From Diospyros lotus (Eukaryota > Streptophyta > Magnoliopsida > Ericales > Ebenaceae): 64,000 nt of DNA. The DNA lies in the NCBI RefSeq assembly GCF_014633365.1, contig NC_068344.1:11051669-11115668 (forward strand), read 5' to 3'. Positions 20,252-32,200 of this stretch are shown one piece after another. Numbering within the stretch: position 1 is the first letter of the stretch; every line of letters starts with the position of its first letter. The translations under genes were made by a program, and so were the position numbers. The notes under the pieces are model-generated. The model did not search any database and was not told where the DNA came from. It saw only the letters and a program-made list of their open reading frames with translations.

Positions 20252-23200
20252 GTATCTTCAAATACCTTTGTGACAAAATGTATTTTGTCATTTTGTTTAC
20301 TATTGATTAATAAATTGATTTTGAACTGTAATACTTTGGCAGTCATCTATATGTAAAAGTTGTTGTCGTGAGTAAGGTTCCACTGCCGAACTACAGATTT
20401 GATTTGGATGATAAGCGTCCTCAGAGAGAGGTATTTTATTGAGGTTCTTTTCTTAATTCATCGATTTTATCTGTCAGGGGATTCAGATATCTATAACATA
20501 TTTAGGTTTAAGTCCTTTTCTGGTACTGCAGAGCAAATTTTTACATTTTTATTCATCATATAAGTATATATATATATTTTTTAATTTTGTTGTAAATAAG
20601 GAAGGTTTTACTGCAAAGGATGTTGCCAGAAATTCTGTTTTTCAATTTATCAGAGAATAATCTCACTTTTCCAGTATTATGTTTTCTTTGCAAGCTGAAA
20701 AGTCCCTACTTCCTCGGTGCTTTATTTTATTTATTCAAGAACTATTATTATTTTTTTGATTCATGATAGGAGGTATGTACATTGACAAAAATCGGAATGG
20801 AATATCCATGAAAAGGTTAAACAATAACTACCATTAACACAAGCCTTGCAAGCACATATAACACCACATAGGGAAACCACACATTGTTATAATTTGAGCA
20901 GGAAAAACATAATCATCTTATTCCAAGGATAAGTCTCCATATATACAGTTTTTGGAGAGTCAACAAGCCACTTCCCTAAAAATAGGACACTAACTTAACC
21001 ACCTAATCTGAAATGTTTAAAATTAGAGATAAGAGGATAGAGATGAGAGAATAAGTCTTCTAATGGATCAACTTTGACTGCAACCTCCTATTCAAAGATA
21101 AGATAAGAAGACGAGATAGAATAGGATAAGATGCTTATCTCTTGATGCTCCCCCCTCAAGCTGGTGAATGGATATCTTCCATTCCCAGCTTGCTAGTTAT
21201 TTGGTAAGACTCCCAGAAAATGTAGGATGATCCGATTCAATAGAAAAGAATTACAGTCCGATTATAGCCGAAAAGAAAGAAAACAGGAAACTAGGCAATT
21301 CGAGAGGGCCCTTAATCTCTCCTAACATTGTAAATTCTTCTCCCCCTCCTCACCTGCCACCACCTCTCTTTTATTCACTCCCTCTCTAACGAAATTGGAA
21401 TCCCACATGCAGGTTGTTACACAACCTCGTAATTCTTGTTCTACCCCTTCTCCACCTAGCTGGCTGTTACAACCACCAGCCTAATTCCCAAACTATCCCC
21501 GATTCCTTGGATGCCTTTGGTATGTCTTCTAGTGAATCGGGGGTCTATCAACACTCCCTCCCCCAACTTTCACCTTGTCCTTAAGGAGGAAAAATGGAAA
21601 CTGCTGTTGGATTATTGAATAGGGCTCTCAAGTGGCTTCCAATGGTGGAAGCCCCTTCTATTGAATCAACACTTCTGCTCCTCGCATGTTCCTGCTAGCC
21701 CCCGACCGCACTCCTAGCACTGCTGATGGTTCCACCACCATTTCCAAGTCTTCATTAAGCTGTTGGGGCAGTTCCATAGTGGCCTTCATTGCACCCTTAG
21801 CCTTTCGTAGTTGGGACACGTGAAATGTAGGGTGGATTTGGCAATGTGGTGGCAGTTTCAGTTTGTAAGCTACAAGACCTACCTCCTCCTCAATCTCAAA
21901 TGGGCCATAATAACGGGCAGCTAGTTTCTCATTTGCACGAGCAACCAAAGACCTTTGTCGATACAGCCTTAGTTTCAAATAAACTAAGTCTCTTTCCTGG
22001 AACTTTACTTCTCTTCTTTCACGATCTGCTCTCTTCTTCATCATTGCCTGTGCCCTTAAGAGTTGTGCCTTCAATTCATCTAGGATCACATCCCTTTCAA
22101 TCATTTGTTGCTCCACCATCGAGACAGGGGTAGTTCCCTTCTCAAACCGCAATAAGGGAGGCGGTTCCCTCCCATACACCACTTGAAAGGAGGTTAACTT
22201 GGCAGCTGTGTGATAGGAGGTATTATACCATAATTCAGCCCAAGGTAACCAAGTGAACCATGCCTTCGGTTTGGAGGAAGCAAAACATCTTAAGTAGGTG
22301 TCCAAAGTCTGGTTGAGTACCTTAGTTTGCCCATCTGTTTGTAGGTGATAGATTGTACTTATTTTGAGTTTGGTGCCCTGTAATAAAAAAATCTCCTCCC
22401 AAAATTTGCTCATAAAAATTTTGTCTCTATCCGACATAATAGACCTAGGAACTCCATGGAGCCTCACCACTTCCCTGATAAAAGTTCCAGCCACATCCCC
22501 AACTGTAAATGGATGTTTAAGGCCAATAAAATATCCATACTTGTTAAGTCGATCCACTACGGCCAAGATTGAGTCCACCTTGTTAGATTTTGGTAGTCCT
22601 TCAATAAAGTCCATGGCAATGTCGTCCAAAATTTGATTAGTAATCGGTAGTGGCTGCAACAGTCCCCTCAGTGCCAAGGTGATATATTTGTTTTGTTGAC
22701 AAGTCGAACACTCACCTACATATTAATGCACGTCCTTCCTCATACCCGACCAACAGACATTCGCCGTCACCCTCTTGTAAGTTTTTAAGAACCCCGAATG
22801 ACCTCCCACGCTTCCATCATGCACTTCCTGGAGTATCAACGGAATTAGTGCAGATCCCTTGGGTAAGTAAAGTCGTCCCTTGTAGACGAGATGCTTGTCC
22901 ACGGGCTGGAAATTAGGATGGGAGGAGGGGTCAGTTTGTAACTCTTGGATAATTCTTTGCAGTCCTTCATCAGTGTCTATCTCACTTGCCACCCTCTGCA
23001 ATTGGACCACCCTAGGCATTGTTAAAGCCATTAAAGCTGCTATGTGGCAGATTCTAGACAACCCATCAGCCGCATTATATTCCAACCCAGCCCGATAATG
23101 TATCTCAAATTGGTACCCCATCAATTTTACCATCCATTTCAAATATTCAAGACTTACCTCCTGCTGCTCCATCAAGTACTTGAGGCTTTTTTCATCCATT

Positions 23201-26200
23201 CTAATAAAAAAATTTTTGCCTAACAAGTAGTGCCTCCATTTTTGCACCGCAAACACTATGGCCATGAGTTCTCTTTCATAAACTAATTTCTTCCTCCCCA
23301 ACTGACTGAATACTTGGCTGAAATAAGCGATCGGCCTCTACTCTTGCATCAAAACAACCCCTATTCCATGCCTAGAGGCATCAGCTTCATTGATGAAGGG
23401 TTTCTCAAAGTCTGGCAAGGCTAAAACGGGTAAGGATACCATTTTAGCCTTGAGTTGCTGGAAGGCCTGTTCAGCATTCACATCCCAAAAGAAGTTCTTT
23501 TTTAATCTCTCCGTTAGAGGCCGAGCCAGCTTACCATAGTCTCTCACAAAATGTTTATAATACCCCGTGAGCCCAAGAAAACCTCTCAATTCCCTTACCG
23601 TTGTTGGAGTAGGCCATTCTATCATTACTTGCACCTTGTTGCTATCAGCTGAAACACCTAGATAAGAAATAACATGGCCCAAATACTCAATTTCTAGTTG
23701 CCCAAACACACACTTCTTGCTGTTGGCCACTAGTTGGTTGTCTGCTAACATTCTTAAAACACATCGTAGGTGTTGTTCATGCTGTTCCAAACTGTTGCTA
23801 TACACCAAAATGTCATTGAAAAACACCAACACGAATCGCCTCAAATAATCTTTAAAAATTTCGCTCATCAACGCTTGGAAGGTGGCTAGAGCATTCATCA
23901 ATTCAAAAGGCATCATTAGGAACTCGTAATGCCTTTCATGAGTCTTGAATGCTGTTTTTGGAACATCCTCTGGCCTAACTCTAATCTGGTGGTAACCAGA
24001 TTTTAAGTTAAGTTTGGAAAAGACCCTGGCGCCGTGCAACTCATCAAGTAACTCATCTATCACTGGAATGGGGAATTTGTTTGGAACAATAACCTTGTTC
24101 AAGGCCCTATAATCGACATAAAAACGTCATCCCCCATCCTTCTTCTTAACCAATAATACTGAGCTGGAAAATGGGCTGGAACTGGGTTGAATGATTCCAA
24201 CGGCCAACATTTCACCCACCAACTTCTCAATCTCATCTATTGTAAATAAGGATAACGATAGGGTCTTACACTCATTGGTGAGGATCCCAGAATTAGGTTT
24301 ATGGCATGGTCTCTTTCCCTACTAGGTGGCAGCCCTTCCGCAGCAGTAAATACTCTTCCAAATTCGGCCAATGCCCCTTTCAGTAATTTCGGAACTGCCC
24401 TCTGGTCTTCTTCAATTTTAGCTGTCAATGTCCCCAATTCCAGCAGCATCCCTTTCCCCTTCTCCTTAAATGCTTTTGTTGAGTTATATGGTTATAGTCT
24501 AGGGTTAATTCTATGTTAGAGTCCATGGCCCATGGCCCATGGCCCATTGTATTTGTATATATATATAGGTGTATAGTCTATGAATTTAATTAAGTGATAT
24601 ATACATATTAAAAGCTAGGTTTTTTTCCTAAGTTTCACATGGTATCAGAGAAGGAGCTAGATTTACTAGTACCAGCCATGTTAGACAAAATGGAGCCCTA
24701 CAAGATCAACAGATCTGAAACAAAAGGGTTAAATAAGCCAAAAAATAAAGGCTGGATGATCCAGCACAGAGAACAGGCGCGCTGGAGCAACAACAGATGG
24801 CGGATGCCAGTGACCGACGGCCGCGGATGGTGACAAAACCACCGGGGCTGGGATGGACTGAAGAAGGCGAGTCCAATGGTGAAGACGACGTTGCGATCGG
24901 AGTACGGGTGAGAGAGATCAGAGCAAAAACGTTTCTGTGAATAGTGCGAGAGAGGCAGCGTGTGGCGGTGGCAACGGCGACAGTCTTCCAGGGTCAACAG
25001 ATCGGAGGCCGGTGAACGCAACCGCGATAGTGGTGTGCGTGATCGGTGGCTGGACGGTGAAGACCTGTTGCTGACCAGTAGCGCGCGCAGTGGGCGGCGA
25101 CGACTGTGGCACGACAGGCTGCGGCAGTCGGTGGCGACGTGACCGACGGTGGTCGTTGGTGATGTGGGCGGCGGCGTCAACGGTGACGGCGAGGACGGCT
25201 AGGGTTTGTATTAAAAGTTAGGGTTTGTATTTTGGCTCTGATCCTCTCCAAACATTGCTACTGAGAAGTTGATGGACAGTTCCAATTATATCTCTTGGTC
25301 CAAGGCGGTTGAACTATGGTGTATGGGTTAAGGTTTACAAGATCATCTAACTACCAAGGTCAAGAATGTGACCACAAATAAACCTGAGTGGCATAGAGTT
25401 GATGCTCTGTTGTGCAGTATCCTGTGGTAGTCAATTGATCTCTCTCTTCATTCGATCTATACTAACTATACCATGTGCTGTGAATTGTGGGCTCAGGTCA
25501 AGCCGTTATACACTAATGACATTCAACGTGTGTATTCAGTGGTGTCTAATCTGCTCAGTTTACGACAACAGGGTTTGACTCTTCTTGATTTTCTTGGTTG
25601 GATGGCCTTTATTAAAGCTGAATTTAACTCCTTGTTACCTGCTGGTAAGACTGCTGCAGGGGATCTAGCTCAGCGGGATAAGTTCTTCATGGTGTGTACT
25701 CTTGCTGCCATTGGTCCTGAGCTTGCTCCTGTTCGTGATCAGATTCTTACTAGTCCTACTATACCTATTATGGATGAAGTGTATTCTCTTCTTCTTCGGG
25801 TTTCATCTGTTCCTACAGTGCCTCCCTCTTCTGTAGGTGATCATTTAGTCATGGTTTCACAGGTTCAGAGTAGTGGCAAACAGGGAGGAGATCGTGGTAA
25901 TCGGGGCAAACGCTCCAAGTGTAACTACTGTCACCAATGGGGGCATACTAAGGAACTGTGTTATAAGTTGCATGGCCGCCCTCCTCGTGTTAATGTTGCT
26001 CATACTGATGGTTCTCGATTTGAGTCATTTGATAGTCATTCACCGCAATCTGTCATTCTCACTGGGGTTGACTATGATAAGTATCTCAAGTATAAGACGT
26101 TCCAGCAAACCTCATCCACAGTAACATTAGCCAATGGGTCCAAAGCGGTTGCTAAAGCTATTGGCACTGCCGAACCCTTACCTTCTCTGCCTTTAGATTC

Positions 26201-29200
26201 TGTCCTTTATCTTCCTCATTGTCCCTTTAATCTTGTCTCTGTTAGTAAACTTACGCGTGCCTTAAATTGTTCTATCACTTTTGATGATCATTCTGTTATT
26301 ATCTAGGATCGCGGTACGGGACAGATGATTGGCGTCGGATGTGAGTTGCAGGGTCTCTATCATCTCAACCTTCCTGCATCGTCTATTGCTTGCTCGGTGA
26401 CTGAGTCTCCTGCTCTTATCCACAATCGTTTGGGACATCCTAGTTTGGCTAAGTTTCAGAAGATGGTCCCCAGTTTATCTAGTTTGTCGTCTTTTCATTG
26501 TGAGTTTTGTCAATTTGGAAAACAGTCTCGCACTTCTTTTCCAAAGCGTGTCAATAATCGGACTCAGCCTGTTTTAGGAAGTTACCCAGACTTAATCCAC
26601 CTCACGGAATCCGCCGAGATCTGGGTCTGCTTCACTTCTCAATTTCAAACCTAGATCAACTCTAAATTTGCTTTTGAAGTCACCTAGGTCTGCTTCACTT
26701 CTCGATAATCACCTAGATGTTGTGTTGCGGCCTGGATCGGAAGTCAGTAGTCCTAATTGCATTTCAATCGCAGTCTAGACCGCCTTAATGAATCACACTC
26801 GCTGGTGTTCAACGATTGTTCCTTAGGTTTGATCTGACTCGTGCTCTCTAATGGAAAGCTTCGCACCTATCAGTTGGCAAATTTGCTTAGCCTCTCATCT
26901 ACTTCCTCTGGTTCTGCTCCAATCGTGATCACTTCCAATCGCGAACCTCTTACCCATGATAGCCTAGCCAGTGATGCATCAATGCTTCTTGGTTCGTCGG
27001 AATTGATTGATCAAGTCACTCTATCACGGTGACATGAGCTCTGCTCGCCTATGCTCGGTTAACTGGAATGAATTTGATTAGTGGGTAGTTCCGATCGTGG
27101 TGGTGATCAACTTCAACAGCTTGGAATCAACTGACCCAGGCCTCTGTTCCTAACCCTCCCCCATGATTGAGTCTTGCCCAACTCGATCGCTCTATAATTC
27201 TAATCGGTGAGACGTCCACCCAAACTGCACGGTTCACCGGAAGGCTGCCTCGGCCGATGATCGCCTGGCTCTGCTTTGCAACTCTGAAACTAGCTTTCAA
27301 TAATCGTTGGCCTGCTACAATCTCGAAGATCACTTATCTACCATTAGCTCCTAGAAATTGGTAAGCGAAGATCTTTCGAGAACCGATGGCTCTGTTGCAG
27401 TTAACAGAGGTCGTCGGACTCTTCTATGCTGTATCAGCGACGGAAATTATAGTTGGAAAAATCGACCAGCTCAATTACAACTTCCAGAGAACGATCGAAT
27501 TTTCCGCGGAGGAACGATTGGCTCTGATACCATTTGTCACATTCCTAGGATTACCTAAGGTTGTGATTGGAATTAGAGGAGAAATTAGAATAATATGATT
27601 GAAGGACGGAGAGAAACAACAGAAAAGGGAGCAGTGTTCTAAAATGCGCTAGGCGTTAGTTGGGTGCCAAATTGGGGCCTAGCACCTAGGATGCCTAGGC
27701 GAACTGCTGTTTTTTTTTTTTAAGTTTTTGATGTGTGTGTGTATATATATATATATACACACAGATCAAATGGACTGGTTGGCGGAGAAACTTATATATA
27801 TATATATATATAAACTGATGATGGGTGATGGCTGTACGTAATGGAGGGCGGAGCAAGAACAACCAACAGCGAGAGAGACGATTGGCGACGGGGGCCAAGG
27901 GAAATCGGGAAATTAGGGGCCAAGAGAGACGACTGGTGGCGTCGGCAGCAATGAGAGAGAAATTAGGCACAACACAGGCACTTGACTTTAATGATCGTTC
28001 GGTTCTTAAAACTTAAAAACCCTAACTTAAAACCTTTGAAAATTAGGCGACCCAGGTGGCTAGGTGCCACTGACGATCGATTAATCGGATTGGCCCCTAG
28101 GGAGGCCAATTAGCCTATATTCGCAGCGACCAAGGCCCGCCTAACGCCTCGGCCGCCTAAGCCGATTTTTAGAACACTATAGGCGTAGCTAACTGCTAAA
28201 TGAATCCATAGCAGCACCCATGTGCTCCTAACAAATTGCGAGATATCTCCTAACAAATTATTATAACCCTATTACAATTTTGCCCCTCTATTGTTCCTAG
28301 GGTCATGACACCAACTTTAAATGGATGATGCATCGACAGGAGTTTACGAATGACCTGAGAATTTTGGAATTAGGAGGCTGTGATATTGTTATGAGAGTGG
28401 ATTGGATGAGGACAGTGTCACGGCCTAAGCCTAACAATGCCTTCCTTCCTAATCTGATGTGAATTGGGAAGCCGTTCTCAAGGAACAGAGCATAGAAAGA
28501 ATGAGAGAGAGAGAGAGAGAGAATGAAAGAAAGTAGAAAGAGAGAGAGTGAGTAGAATTCTTCTTGATATTTCTCGATAATCCATTTAGGGGATAGTCTG
28601 GAAAATTTACACAATCTGCCAAGGAAGCAGATTCTATATGCACTATGGTTATAACAACCTGCTGCCACCCTATAACCACTTGCACGTGGATTCCCCTAGG
28701 CTAACAAACTCTATAACAGTAAACAAAAGTTACAATAGTAAGAGAAAATTAAAAATTTGCATAAGATCTAGTCCATTGTGTGACATTCCCCCCTCCCCCC
28801 CTCTTAAAATTTCTTGTCCTCAAGAAATGTTGAGGAGGCTGGCAACTCTAGGAAATTGCTTGAGCAAGTTGGGTAGATACTCCCAAGTGCTGCTATTTGC
28901 AGAATAGTTCTGCCATTTGACCAAAACCTAAATAAGCGGTGCCCCTTGCTTGTACATCACCTATCTATCTATTATGGCTTTAGGCTCCACCACTTCTTTA
29001 ATCTCTTTAGGCAGTAGGGGTAGTGTAGGACTCACCCGTTGTGTGCCTATAGACTTCTTCAAGAGGGAAACGTGGAACACAAGGTGAATGTGGGATTCCT
29101 CTGGAAGCTGTAGTCGGTAAACTACCTTCCCAATCTTGGCAATTATGGCAAATGGTCCATAATACCTGGGACTGAGTTTGGACACCGGACCTTGAGAGAT

Positions 29201-32200
29201 AGACTTCTAATGAGGATACCTCGACCTCAAATACACCTCCTCCCCCACTGCAAATTTTCTCACTTCTCCTACGGTCAACAAACTGCTTCATCCTATTTTG
29301 AGTTAAAGCTAACTCCTTCTTCAACTATGGTAAAACCTTTTTCCGCTGTTGTAGATAATCCTCAACAGTGGCTACTGTAGTGTATTCCCCCACAGCTGGC
29401 AAGATAGGTGGTTTGTACCCAAATAGGGCCTCGAATGGAGACATTTTGAGGGAAGTATGGTGGTTAGAGTTATACCACCATTGGGCTAATGACAGCCACC
29501 TATGCCAACTTTTAGGATGCAGAAAGCTAACACATCTCAAGTAAGTCTCTAGGCTCTAGTTTACTCTCTTGGTTTGTCCATCGACTTAGGGGTCATAGGT
29601 TGTAGACATGTTTAACTTGGTCCCCAAAGCCGCTTTAAGCTCTTGCCACAAAAGGCCAATGAAGATCTTGTCATGATTTGAAATTAAGGTCTTTGGGACC
29701 CCATGTAATTTTATCACCTGATCTAGAAAAATTCTAGCCACATCCTGGGTTGTATAGGGGTGAGTAAGCCCTATAAAATGGGCAAATTTGGTCAGCTTAT
29801 CAACAACCATCAGTTTGCTATCTTTCCCTTCTAACTTAGGCAGCCCTTCGATGAAATCCATAGATAAACTAGCCCACGCTTGGTCAGGAATAGGCAGAGG
29901 TTGTAAGAGGCTTGGATAAGCCACAGTTTCATACTTACATCTCTTTGCAAGTGTCACAAGCCATCACAAACTCCTTCACTTCTATTTTAAGCCTAGGCCA
30001 ATAGAACAACTGCTTCACTCTAAGGTAAGTATTTTGTACCCTAGAATGTCAACACAATGTAGACTCGTGTAGGGACTGCAATATCCTCTTCTTGAGATCA
30101 TCCTTATTCCCCACTACCAGCCTTCCTTGGTACCTCAACATGCCTCCCACCAAGGGTTTTATAAGAGTTGTTTCTGATGCATCTCTGTTCATTAAAAGGA
30201 CTGCTAGAGCTGTGATATTCATTTTGGTTTCTGTTGACGATATCCTTGTCACGAGTTCTGACCCTATTGCTGTTCAAGCTTGTATTCAGGATTTGGACAC
30301 TCATTTTGCTCTCAAAACCTTAGGTTCTGTCAACTATTTCTTAGGTTTTGAAGCTTATAGAGATGCTAGTGGTATATATCTTATCCAATCCAAGTATTCA
30401 TTGGATCTGTTGACAAAAACAGCAATGCAAGATTGCAAGCCTTGTGATACACCTATGAACTTAGGAGTCTTGTTGACTGATGAAGGGGATTTTTTTTCTG
30501 ATCCATCTCTCTATAGAACTATTATTGGTTCTCTCCCGTACTTGACCTATACTCGACCAGATATAGCTTTTGTAGTAAACAAATTGAGCCAGTTTTTGTC
30601 CTCTCCAAAATTGCAAATTTGTTGGCTTGCAAACGGTTGCTTTGGCATCTCAAAACCATTGGTTTGGGATTGCTGGCTGCAAAGTTACCAGGCGGTCCCC
30701 TAATGGGTTGTGTGTTTTCCTTGGTCAGAATTTGTTAGTTTGGAGCTCAAGAAAGCAGTTAGTAGTGGCTAGATCTGTGAGAGAGGCTGAGTATTGAGTA
30801 GTGGCACAAGGGGTGATTGAAATCTTGTGGTTAAAGTCTCTGTTTTCCGAATTGGGATATCCATTAGTTCGCGTTCCAATTCTATGGTGTGATAACCTAG
30901 CAGCAAAGAGCATAGCCGAGAATCCGGTTTTTCATTCTGGCACTAAGCACATTGAGATTGATGTGCACTTTGTTCGGGAGAAGGTGGAGAATGGAGAGGT
31001 TGAAATTCGATATGTACTCACTCTTCTCCATGGCTGATATTTTTACCAAGGAGTTGTCAAGGGACAAGTTGTCATTTTTGTGTAATAAACTTGGGCTTAG
31101 GTTGTTACCTATGCATCCTCGTTCTGCTGCAGTCTCAGACAAGCCAAAGCTTGTTCTACTTCTGCCAGGAGGTCTAATCTGAGGGGGAATGTAGAAGAGA
31201 TTAATATTGAGTAGCTTGTATTGTTATATAATTGGTTATGCTGGCTGTTGTATTTAGTTCTGTTTAGTTAAGTTGTTGTAAATTGTTGAGGTGGTTACTG
31301 CTGGGTTGTTATCGAGGATAGCTGGATATAAATATACCAGCTATGCCTTATTTCCTATTGATTAATTCATTCTGATCAAGGCATTTTTCATGTCCTCTCT
31401 TCTTGCTTTCTTGTGATTTTCTTTCTGTTTCACACCAGAAGCTCTTGCTTCATTACTCAGCTTGCCTCTTCCCTTCAAGAATATGCCAACCAACTGAGAC
31501 CATTTCAAATAGTTTTTACCATTCAGCCTATAGGCTGCTTGAATATTTTGCAGTTCCCCTGTTGGAGTTGTGAACTTGTTATCTCTGCTAACAGGTGCTG
31601 ATGTAGGTGCCTCAGAAGCACCATTGGATTCAGTTGATGTGGACATGATCTCTTGGTATAAATCGCTTAATCTCTCAGGTGAAAATGGGGTAGAATATTG
31701 TCTTTGCAATAGTACAATTTGCAGGACTCAAGAACACGAAGAAGAATGCTTAGTTCCCAGAAAAGAGCCTACAGCTCTGATACCATGTTAGAATTTGAGA
31801 ACATAATCATCTTATTCCAAGGATAAGTCTCAATATATACAGTTTTTGGAGAGTCAACAAAACAACTTCCCTAAAAATAGGACACTAACTTAACCGCCTA
31901 ATCTGGAACTTTTAAAATTAGAGATAAGAGGATAGAGATAAAAGAATAAGTCTACTAATGACTGCAACCTCCTATTCAAAGATAAGATAAGAAGACCAGA
32001 TAGAATAGGATAAAATGCTCGACACATGTTTCTGTTTTTTTATCATGTAATGAAGGACACTCTTGTCTCTGTTGATTCTTTCTGTGCAATTCTTATATGT
32101 GATTTGATAGGTTTTTCATCTTTCACATATTGTTGGCACTCTTTGGAGGCGAATCTCGCTCTATTCTTGTTTGTGGAAACAAAAATAAATTGCAACCTAA

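Larger units (their letters stand above)
21221..24476 (-). mobile_element. Ty3 element D, truncated at its 5' side
   Basis: A 3' LTR (21221-21553) followed on the minus strand by a full pol from integrase back to the reverse transcriptase start, then an abrupt stop at about 24477 where the LTR of copia E begins. No gag, primer site or 5' LTR is seen. Sequence motifs place it in the same lineage as elements J and N. Confidence 0.85.
24477..26590 (+). mobile_element. Ty1/copia element E, truncated after the pre-integrase domain
   Basis: 5' LTR (24477-24639), primer site, GC-rich leader, gag, zinc knuckle, protease-region and pre-integrase domain on the plus strand, then a sudden change to the leader of element G at about 26590. 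No integrase, reverse transcriptase or 3' LTR follows. The leader (about 24750-25200) is notably GC-rich compared with the rest of the window. Confidence 0.85.
26590..28310 (-). mobile_element. Nonautonomous LTR element G, truncated
   Basis: Minus-strand 5' LTR (27535-28310, enlarged by an hAT-like insertion), primer site, and about 930 bp of non-coding leader running left until copia E sequence at about 26590. The leader has no long open frame and repeats phrases such as GGTCTGCTTCACTTCTC (at about 26624-26640 and 26686-26702). LTR ends and leader style resemble element B, so it is probably the same gag-only group. The rest of the element is missing. Confidence 0.65.
28416..30165 (-). mobile_element. 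Ty3 chromodomain element H, truncated
   Basis: 3' LTR (28416-28785), then chromodomain-side Pol C-terminus, integrase core and integrase zinc region on the minus strand, ending near 30165 where a plus-strand copia reverse transcriptase starts. The conserved residues match elements A and M ([19 protein letters not shown]). Confidence 0.85.
30166..31434 (+). mobile_element. Ty1/copia element F, 3' part only
   Basis: Reverse transcriptase C-terminus, RNase H and 3' LTR on the plus strand. It begins abruptly against element H. The LTR (31191-about 31434) does not resemble the 5' LTR of copia E, so E and F are treated as different elements although both are plus strand and complementary in content. 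Confidence 0.75.
20885..32022 (-). mobile_element. Ty1/copia element (C), outer shell of a mosaic of insertions
   Basis: Left LTR 20885-about 21152 and right LTR 31786-32022 share long stretches such as CATAATCATCTTATTCCAAG and AGATAAGAGGATAGAGAT. The candidate target duplication is CACAT (20880-20884 and 32023-32027). The minus-strand order is right LTR, primer site, gag start, then foreign DNA, then the 3' end with the purine tract GAGGGGGGAGC. Only the first part of gag and the last few dozen bases of C survive; the 10.2 kb between them is elements D, E, G, I, H and F. Because the LTR termini are not perfectly conserved, the end points could be off by several bases. Confidence 0.75.

Noticed and set aside
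20029..20346. Minus-strand 105-residue open frame overlapping helicase exon a
   Set aside because: Antisense shadow of a conserved, spliced plus-strand exon.
24698..25180. Minus-strand 160-residue Pro/Ser/Arg-rich open frame
   Set aside because: It lies antisense in the GC-rich leader of copia E and has no family resemblance. High GC alone lengthens chance open frames.
25873..26124. Alternative plus-strand frame with a hydrophobic segment
   Set aside because: Overlaps the Gag zinc-knuckle frame of copia E, which has clear family motifs.
27695..27970. Minus-strand open frame with an Ile-Tyr repeat
   Set aside because: Produced by TA microsatellites in an hAT-like element; no recognisable protein.
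24477..31434. Copia E and copia F as two halves of a single plus-strand element
   Set aside because: The 5' LTR of E (about 163 bp, TGTTGAGTTATATGG) and the 3' LTR of F (about 244 bp, TGTAGAAGAGATT) do not match, and no integrase is found between them.
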